Under the pieces are notes generated by a model. That model saw only the letters and a program-made list of their open reading frames with translations, had not been told where the DNA came from and did not search any database. Source: Escallonia rubra (taxonomy: Eukaryota; Streptophyta; Magnoliopsida; Escalloniales; Escalloniaceae). From it: a stretch of 64,000 nucleotides of DNA. Positions 57,698 through 64,000 of the stretch are shown in pieces. The stretch lies in NCBI GenBank assembly GCA_033065855.1, contig JAVXUO010000586.1:107001-171000 (forward strand), written 5' to 3'. Both the position numbers and the translations under genes were made by a program. Numbering within the stretch: the first letter of the stretch is position 1; every line of letters begins with the position of its first letter.

Positions 57698-58305
57698 ATG
57701 AGTTCTAGTAGCAACTCAATGACTGAAATAGGAAAATGCCATGGCTGCTACTGTGGACCTTCTTGCATAAAGTATGCTAGAACGATGGACAACCCATGAA
57801 GAAGGTTTGTTGGATGTGGCAATTATAAGGTAATTTTATGAGTTTCATCTTTCAAAATTGATTCGTGAATTTTGAAATTAATATGTTGGTGTGTTTGTAG
57901 GAAATGTCTTGTGGGTACTTTGAATGGATTGACCCAGAAGTCTGTGAAAGAGGGAAGGTGTTTGGAAAGAGGATCTTAAATCAAAACTCTGAAATTAGTG
58001 GCATGATTGTTGAGAAGAATAGAATGATTGAAGATTTGAAGAAGAAGAATGGAATTTTAGAAGCTGCAATTGAGGAATTGACTGAGAAGAATGAGACATA
58101 TGCCAAAGCAGTTGAAGATTTGAGGAAGAAGATTAGGTTGGCAAAAAAACAAGTATGGGAGGCCAAAAACAGTGGGAAAATCACAAAGAAGTTAGTGTTT
58201 TTATTGCTGGGATTGGGTATTGTTATGTGGTTTTGTGGTGCAAAATGGGGGCATAAATGTGTTAATGTTGATGCAGATTATGTGCTGGCATTAAAAGAAA
58301 TGTAA
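57698..58305 (+). pseudogene. GRF-type zinc-finger gene of the second MULE, one stop codon
   Basis: Exons 57698-57829 and 57901-58305 join in phase through a 71-bp GT-AG intron. The first exon has CHGCYCGPSCIKYARTMDNP, a TGA at 57797-57799 where the GRF consensus has Gly, then RRFVGCGNYK; the second opens MSCGYFEWIDPE. Together these are the Cys residues and aromatic F-x-W of a GRF zinc finger. A long coiled coil follows (MIEDLKKKNGILEAAIEELT and beyond, about residues 80-125), then a hydrophobic segment LVFLLLGLGIVMWF. The combination GRF, coil, membrane segment parallels 11713-12033. With the single stop the protein is cut at residue 33 unless the codon is read through or translation starts later. 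Confidence 0.8.
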
Positions 58306-58878
58306 TTGCAATAAAGGTTTTCATATGTTATTGCAATGAAGGTTTTCTTGAAACAATTTGAATGTCTCAAGTGTGATCTCATTTTCCTATGTTATTGCAA
58401 TGAAGGTTGATTGCAACAATTTGAATGTCTCAAGTGTGTTCTCATTTCCATTGAGTTGGCAAAATGACTGCTGACATAGATACAAAATGGCTGCATAAAC
58501 TGACTGCAAATACAGTCAAATGGCTGCATAAAATGCCAGCAAATACTGTCAAATGGCAGGACAAAATATGGTTAAACTCCATATGTATTAATATCATAAG
58601 TGGCTGCACAATCAAATGGCTCCACAAAATATGTTCCATGTTTTGTGTTAATCAAGCTGCACAAAAAGTGGCCATGACAATTGAATGCCTAAATAAATAA
58701 CATCTAGTTCCCAAGGCACACAAAGGTGCCTCTTACAAAAGATATTGACCACTGCAAAAAAAAAAGGGCCTATGTATCATCATCTATTGACCACTGCAAA
58801 AAAATTGTCAACACTTTTTATAAAAGATATCATAACCCCACAAAAGATATCCTACTACTAGTAAAGACCAGCTTCTTG

Positions 58879-59222
58879 CTACTTTTTGTTCTTGTTTTCA
58901 GCTTGTAGAAGTGATGCTAGTGACACTGTCTTCTGACCATTCCATGTCAACCTTGATTCTTCTATCCTAACCCCACTGATTTGCACTGATCTTGGGACAG
59001 GTGGTGGAACTCTAGGTGTAGCCCTTGTCTCTTGAAAGTATGTGTTTAGGACATGTTCAACATCATCTTCATCCTGAGGACATGAAAACAAAGATAAGTC
59101 TTGCATTAATTAATAACTTTTAAGGAGTGGCAAATAAATTATAGTGTCATTACCAAGTTGGTTGCTTGCTCACATTCATCTGTTGTTGGAGCCACATTAT
59201 AGAATACTGACTTCCTTTTATT
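58879..59222 (-). pseudogene. Last two exons of a convergent MULE gene, probably the transposase tail
   Basis: Exon 59154-59222 encodes KRKSVFYNVAPTTDECEQAT and exon 58879-59073 encodes DEDDVEHVLNTYF through a tail ending LASLLQAENKNKK; a GT-AG intron joins them in phase. The position, convergent to the GRF gene, is where the transposase C-terminus lies in the large MULE. The sequence itself is too short to assign, and the 5' part is lost at the LTR junction. Confidence 0.45.
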
Positions 59223-60059
59223 CTACAAAAAAGGAAGTTACACACTGTATTACTAACATTATGATGCCAAGGAAAGTGGGTTCTTACTTACGTGGAGGTG
59301 CCACAAAGGCTGCAGTCCGTATCAGCTTCCAAGTATGCAAAGTGAGAGACAACAAGGAGGGAGTAAGGGCTGAGAGCAAGGCTTCTCAGACGGGCCGTGA
59401 GGAATGGCAGTGCTGCGAAGGCAAAGCTAAGAAGAACAGGGCCGACAGTCAATAGTCCAAGTCAGGGTCCAATGTTACGATCTTAAGTTATGCCCAATTT
59501 TGTGTTTCTCTCTCTAGAATCCAAGAGCTCTCCAATTCTAGAGTGAGAAAGTGATTTTTGTGAGAATGAAGAAGAAGTCCATTTTTGAGTTGTAAAGTTC
59601 ACTATTTATAGGAAACAATGTGCTTATGTCATAAAGTGCCACATGTCGTCCCCTGGGAGTGACACGTCACCAGGGGGGTCCCAAAATACCGGTTCTCCGT
59701 TGGACTGCCAATTCCCAAATTCGCGTTGCCTGCCTCGCACAGCGTCGCTCTACCTGTCTGAGAAGACTGACCATACCATGACGGCATGATCAGAGTAAAC
59801 CCGTTGCCCCAGCCACCAATCCAAGCCCTTACTGAATCCCACGAGGTGCGTCAAGAGACACGCAGAGAACCTGACAGTGGTGAGGGTTACCCCTGTAGCC
59901 AACTGCCAGGCGGACTAGGCGCGATGCCCTCCAAGGACCTGCTCATGTCCCGGAGTGACCCAGGGGTCATTGCCCTGGTGGTGTCAACGATCAATGGTAA
60001 CATGAGCGGACATGGTCGCAGCTCAGTGCTCTGAGTCCGTGGCGAGGGGTCCTCGTGTC

Positions 60060-60450
60060 GGAGCCCCCTGTGACTGTGATGGCGATGGCTATGAGGTTGT
60101 GAGCCCATCCCGGTATGGGGGCCGAAGCCCCCTTGTGATTGAGACGGCAATGGCTATGAGGTTGTGAGCCCATCCCGGTACGAGGCCGAAGCCCCCTTAT
60201 GATTGAGACGGCGATGGCTATGAGGTTGTGAGCCCATCCCGGTACGAGGCCGAAGCCCCCCTTGTGATTAAGACGGCGATGGCTATGAGGTTGTGAGCCC
60301 ATCCCGGTACGGGGGCTGAAGCCCCCCTTGTGATTGAGACGGCGATGGCTATGAGGTTGTGAGCCCATCCCAGTACGAGGCCGAAGCCCCCCTTTTGATT
60401 AAGACGGCGATGGCTATAAGGTTGTGAGCCCATCCCGGTAGCATGCAACA
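60060..60450 (-). repeat. Tandem array of ~62-bp units in the LTR
   Basis: Six units with GACGGCGATGGCTATGAGGT, TGTGAGCCCATCCCGGTACG and GAGGCCGAAGCCCCC. This array has no counterpart in the copy at 20718, so it expanded separately. Confidence 0.88.
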
Positions 60451-60479
60451 TGATTGTGGCGCATGAGCGCGGTGCCTAT

Positions 60480-60790
60480 AGCACGAGACAATACCTGGTG
60501 CCTGGGGCACGTGTTGTGAAAGTGGCGCGGCGACGATCGTCGTGAAGCAATACTTGGTGCCGGGGCACGTATCATGAGAATGGCGCAAGGGTGCGGCGAC
60601 GAACGTCGCGGAGCAATACTTGGTGCCGGGGCACGTATCATGAGAATGGCGCAAGGGCGCGGCGACGAACGTCGCGGAGCAATACTTGGTGCCGGGGCAC
60701 GTATCATGAGAATGGCGCAAGGGCGCGGCGACGAACGTCGCGGAGCAATATTTGGTGCCGGGGCACGTATCATGAGAATGGCGCATGGGC
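60480..60790 (-). repeat. Tandem array of ~64-bp units in the LTR
   Basis: About five units with GGCGACGAACGTCGCGGAGC, AATACTTGGTGCCGGGGCAC and GTATCATGAGAATGGCGC; inverse of the 21640-22450 array but with fewer, more uniform units. Confidence 0.88.
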
Positions 60791-62123
60791 GCGGGTTGGG
60801 TGTCTCGAAGACAGGATGTGAGCTAAGCATACCTATCATAACAAGATAATGAATGCAACATGTAGTAGTGACAAAGTTGGGGAGTGATGGTATGCGGTTG
60901 TCAACGACGGGTTGTTCGTTGGTGGCATGCGACTTTGGGTGACGGGCATCGCGGGAGCAGTGCGTGATCATGGGCGTCGGACGAGAAACATCACAGAGTT
61001 GATGTATGAACGTCCGTAAACATCGCGGAGGTGCAAAGACTCGAGAAAATAAGTATGCGGGAAATGGGTGAACCACCGGGGGAAAGTGGCCAAGGCCAAG
61101 CCCCCCAGGAGGCCAAGGCCGACCCCTATGGCCTGGGGAAGGCCGAGGCCGACCCCCTGGGGTTGGCTAAGGCCAAATAGCCAACTCTCATGAAGGAGCC
61201 CAGGGTCACTCCCCCCTCTTGGTGAACTTCGGGCGCACCGATGGTAGGTGTTTTGATAAGCAATGACAAATCCGGAAGTTTCATCATGACGAGCGTGTCG
61301 ACGTGAATTGTACCTACATGACGAACAAGATGTCAAAGTCACGTGCAAAGCGTACGAAGTGAGAAAAGTGCGAAAAGGGGGGTTGCACGGAGGGGTGAAC
61401 CACCGGGGGAAAATGGCCGAGGCCAAGCCCTCCAGGAGGCCGAGGCCGACCCCCATGGTCTGGGAAGGGCCGAGGCCGACCCCCCTGGGGCTGGCCAAGG
61501 CCATTTGGCCATCTTCCATTTTCGGAGCCCAAGGTCACTTCTCCTTTTGTGAACTTCGGGCGCGCCGTCGGTAGGTGTTTTGACAAGCAATGATGAATCC
61601 GGAAGTTGCGTTATGACAAGCATGTTTCCAAGAATCATACCCACGTAGCGATCAAGGTGCCAAGGTTACGTACGAAGCATACGAGGGGAAAGAAGTACGA
61701 AAAAAGGGGTATGCGGGAAAGGGGTGAACCACCGGGGGAAAGTGGCCAAGGCCAAGCCACCCAGGAGGCCGAGGCCGACCCCTACGGCTTGGGGAAGGCC
61801 GAGGCCGACCCCCTGGGGTTGGCCAAGGCCATTTTCCCCTTGACCCCGTTTCTCCAAATGCGCCGCCGGCCGATATTTTTGATGAAAAGGTGCTTGGATG
61901 GTCTCGGCGTGACGATCGCATTAGCGTTAGTGACGTCGGCACGAAAATAAGATGTCTAAGTGGGGCACGAAGCGCGCGGAATGAGAAAAACACGTGTCTC
62001 GGGCGCGCAGTCACTGACCGGTTTGATGCGTTGAAAAATTGACCGTTTTGACAATGTCCATGTGTTCGTGTGAAATGGGACCCCTATTGGGCCCTTGGGT
62101 ATGACCAGAATAGGTTAGGAACA

Positions 62124-62770
62124 TAAGCCCCCTGCGTGTGGTGTGCGCGGAGGGGCAATCCGAGTGGGCGCCGCACGCATAAGCGTTAGTCTTTGAAAAA
62201 AAATGCGGGGGTCGAATTTTGAGGAACGGGTGCTATAGTATAGTAAAACGTGAGGGAGCGGGATTTTTCTTGGAATTTGGAAATTTTTGAAATTTTTTTT
62301 TTTTTTTTTGCGAAAATAAATCGGTAACGAGCACAGCGTAACGGCGGACTCGAGAAAAAAACTAAATGGTGAAAACAAAATGTAACATGCGTGTCTGTTG
62401 GCGTTAGTATGAAAAAAAAAGAAATAGCGCGAAAAATGTTATTATTCGGAAGTTGGGTTGCGCGAAGAATTTTGATAGCGACGTTATATTATGAATGTGA
62501 AATAATGATGTCGTTTCGCCAAAATAATAAATAAAAAAAAAACGCGTTAGAAAAAAAAACGGCGATAAGAAGTGGAACGCTAAAAGAGTTGTTGGGGATT
62601 TTGGGGGGAAACTTGGAATTTGAATTGATGTGATGGATTTGGGGGGGAAAGTTAGGAGGGAAGTCTTAACTTTCAAGACTTTTGAGGGGGAAAGAAAGAC
62701 TTAGCCAAAAAAGAGAAAGGAGAGAAGAGAAAGCAAAGAGAATGAGAGGAAGAAGAAGAAGAAGAAGGGA
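62124..62770. other. AT-rich stretch upstream of the 3' LTR
   Basis: Several A or T homopolymers (for example near 62288-62308) and no recognised gene. Probably the non-coding tail of the retroelement interior. Confidence 0.45.
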
Positions 62771-62773
62771 GGC

Positions 62774-63487
62774 TTGGAGACCCACATGGTGATGTTGAGG
62801 ACTTCACAAGAGGCTAGGAGGATGCAACAAGGGAGAGGAGGTGGAGCACAAGGTGGGAGAGGCCATGGCCGAATCTCGGCGGCGGCCGAGGCACACCAAG
62901 GGGCCGAGGCCGACCATGGCGCGGTGGGTAAGCGTGGTGAAGGGGGCGGCCGAGTGGGGGCCGTTGATGGTGGGGGAGGGGGCGGCCGAGTGATGGGCAT
63001 TGATGGTGGGGGAGGGGGCGGCCGAGTGGAGGGCATTGATGGAGGGGCAGGGGGCGGCCGTGTGGGGGGTGTTGATGGTGGGGCAGGGGGCGGCCGAGTG
63101 GAGGGCATTGATGGTGGGGGAGGGAGGAAAAAGGGCAGTGGGGAGGGGGGGAGTGCCAAGGTCGGCCGAGACCAAGGCGTCGCCGGGGCCGAGGCCGAGG
63201 CGTTGCCAAGGCCGAGGCCGCCTGGCGTGGCGCGGGTGGGCAGCAGCGAGGGGAAAGGGGGAAGGGGGGAGAGGGAAGGGAGAAGGGAGGGGAAGAGAGG
63301 GAGGAGAGAAGGAGAAGAAGGGAGGAAGAAAAGGAAGAAAGGGAGGAAAGGGAAAGGAAAAGGGAGGAAGAAAGGGAAGAAAGGAGAAAGGGGAGGGAAG
63401 AAGAGGAGAGAAGAGAAAAATGCAAAGGGAAAGGGAAGGCGGTCGAAACCGGGCAGACCACGCATGGCTTGGATGCTCCTGGCGTGA
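62774..63487 (+). CDS. Low-complexity Gly/Arg/Lys-rich open frame
   Basis: 237 codons, ending TGA at 63485-63487. The middle (about 62940-63130) is a 12-residue repeat of the type GVDGGGGGGRVM; the last third is a GGRKKGKKGERGG-like Lys/Arg/Gly run produced by purine-rich DNA. There is no recognised domain and the frame is also open on the other strand, so coding is doubtful. Its stop overlaps the ATG of the next frame. It lies antisense to the flanking LTR. Confidence 0.25.
   Translation: METHMVMLRTSQEARRMQQGRGGGAQGGRGHGRISAAAEAHQGAEADHGAVGKRGEGGGRVGAVDGGGGGGRVMGIDGGGGGGRVEGIDGGAGGGRVGGVDGGAGGGRVEGIDGGGGRKKGSGEGGSAKVGRDQGVAGAEAEALPRPRPPGVARVGSSEGKGGRGEREGRREGKRGRREGEEGRKKRKKGRKGKGKGRKKGKKGERGGKKRREEKNAKGKGRRSKPGRPRMAWMLLA
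62940..63130 (+). repeat. 36-bp GC-rich minisatellite
   Basis: Five to six units of GATGGTGGGGGAGGGGGCGG and CCGAGTGGAGGGCATT. Confidence 0.88.
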
Positions 63488-64000
63488 TGGGTGATGATAG
63501 AGGAGCCCGAAAGAAGTCGAGAAAAAAACAAAGTGTGCGGCGCCGCGGCGGGGCGAGTGGACATTCACAGTTGCCGCGGGATATCACGACTGATGACGAC
63601 GAGGATGCATCGGTGCCGGTTGACGCATCGGGTGTGCCTTTGGGTTTTTTTGATGGCAGAGTGAGGAGCTTTGATCAGATTCCGAGCCAGAGCGAAGTGT
63701 TACTGTCCGCGAAGGGGGCGGTGCCCGGGTGTCCACCCGAGAGGTTGTGGAGGGAGTTGGCGCGACGCGTGCCTGCTGAGGTGTTTTCGGTGTCTTGGAG
63801 CTCTGCATCGATGGGTGATGGTCCTATGGTCCCTTCACCGTATGTCCGTGCGCCGAGCTTCGATGTTGCTCCCATGATGTCGCCGCGGTATGTACCGGGT
63901 TTGTTGGCTGAGCGAGAGGACATTCTGTGGTCACCTGTCATGTTCAAGGGCCACAATGTCATGCCGGCCGGTTGGGGCTTCTGGTGCGCGTACATGTTGG
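63487..64000 (+). CDS. Open frame running off the window, antisense to the LTR element
   Basis: 171 codons without a stop from the ATG at 63487 to the window edge. The N-terminus is basic then acidic (RKKSRKKQSVRRRG, then TTDDDEDAS). The rest is more complex: GFFDGRVRSFDQIPSQSEVL, RLWRELARRVPAEVFSVSWS, PMMSPRYVPGLLAEREDILW and a final GWGFWCAYML. This is protein-like, not low-complexity. I do not recognise the domain. It is antisense to the LTR at 59262-62123 and lies just inside it. Tat-lineage plant gypsy elements such as Grande carry an antisense ORF between pol and the 3' LTR, so this could be such an ORF. It could also be a captured host gene or an unrelated gene. Confidence 0.5.
   Translation, partial: MGDDRGARKKSRKKQSVRRRGGASGHSQLPRDITTDDDEDASVPVDASGVPLGFFDGRVRSFDQIPSQSEVLLSAKGAVPGCPPERLWRELARRVPAEVFSVSWSSASMGDGPMVPSPYVRAPSFDVAPMMSPRYVPGLLAEREDILWSPVMFKGHNVMPAGWGFWCAYML

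Larger units (their letters stand above)
57136..59261. mobile_element. Truncated second MULE
   Basis: The left end has the TIR-like text CACCCTGTACTTAGGGGTCA and CACCCAGCACCCTAAGG. It is followed by a GRF zinc-finger gene on the + strand and the last exons of a convergent gene on the minus strand, the same plan as the large MULE (mirror-imaged). The element ends abruptly at 59261 where the reverse-oriented GC-rich LTR begins, so the other TIR and most of the transposase are outside or lost. Confidence 0.62.
59262..62123 (-). mobile_element. Reverse copy of the GC-rich LTR, probably a 3' LTR
   Basis: On the minus strand it starts TGTTCCTAACCTATTCTGG and ends CACTTTCCTTGGCATCA, matching 20718-23680. 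The TATA box (about 59604-59611, minus) is conserved. The flanks TAAGC and CATTA do not form a duplication. Immediately upstream of the LTR on the minus strand is GCAGGGGGCTTA, similar to a polypurine tract. It is therefore best read as the 3' LTR of an element whose body runs past 62124 and out of the window. Confidence 0.75.

Noticed and set aside
62701..63587. Minus-strand Pro/Ser-rich frames of 254-287 codons
   Set aside because: Shadows of the purine-rich minisatellite and AGG/GAA tract; composition explained by DNA repeats.

Overview
The window looks like nuclear DNA of a flowering plant, probably a eudicot. It has intron-containing germin-like protein genes with plant TATA boxes, an ALOG-domain fragment, and dense Mutator-like (MULE), CACTA, LTR-retrotransposon and SINE insertions. 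I cannot name the species. Most of the sequence is transposable elements, often nested, with several groups of boundaries fixed by target-site duplications (TSDs).

Layout: 1-1.8 kb holds tandem and G-rich repeats. 1.8-12.5 kb is a large MULE with ~110-bp terminal inverted repeats (TIRs). It carries a decayed mudrA-like transposase on the + strand and a small GRF-type zinc-finger gene convergent to it. A 4.55-kb CACTA element (3705-8254) sits inside the transposase reading frame. 14.7-17.5 kb is a solo LTR in reverse orientation. 18.6-20.6 kb holds the first intact germin-like gene. 20.7-23.7 kb is a very GC-rich solo LTR full of tandem arrays, followed by a broken plant gene and another solo LTR (24.5-26.7 kb, TSD GATAG). 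26.9-28.1 kb is a young Pack-MULE carrying a copy of an ALOG domain, and 28.6-29.8 kb is a second short MULE. 31-34.2 kb holds LTR remnants. 34.5-39.7 kb is a short LTR split by a second CACTA (34971-39557) that contains an inverted repeat with arms of about 1.2 kb. 39.8-45.3 kb has two more MULEs, one of them inside a gutted Ty3/gypsy element. 45.5-49.3 kb is a solo LTR with another solo LTR inside it.

50.5-56.1 kb is the main host gene island: a second germin-like gene about 94% identical to the first in protein, a SINE, a small plant-specific gene on the minus strand, and a germin-like pseudogene on the minus strand. 57.1-59.3 kb is the remnant of a second MULE with the same transposase/GRF-gene convergence as the first. 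59.3-62.1 kb is another copy of the GC-rich LTR, in reverse orientation. Beyond it a low-complexity ORF and an ORF open to the window edge run antisense to that LTR.

The host genes form a local germin-like family (two intact copies and one decayed) spread apart by about 30 kb of transposons. The most unusual items are the GRF zinc-finger/membrane gene paired with two different MULEs, the long hairpin inside the second CACTA, and the ALOG-carrying Pack-MULE. All calls come from reading the sequence; no database search was run.
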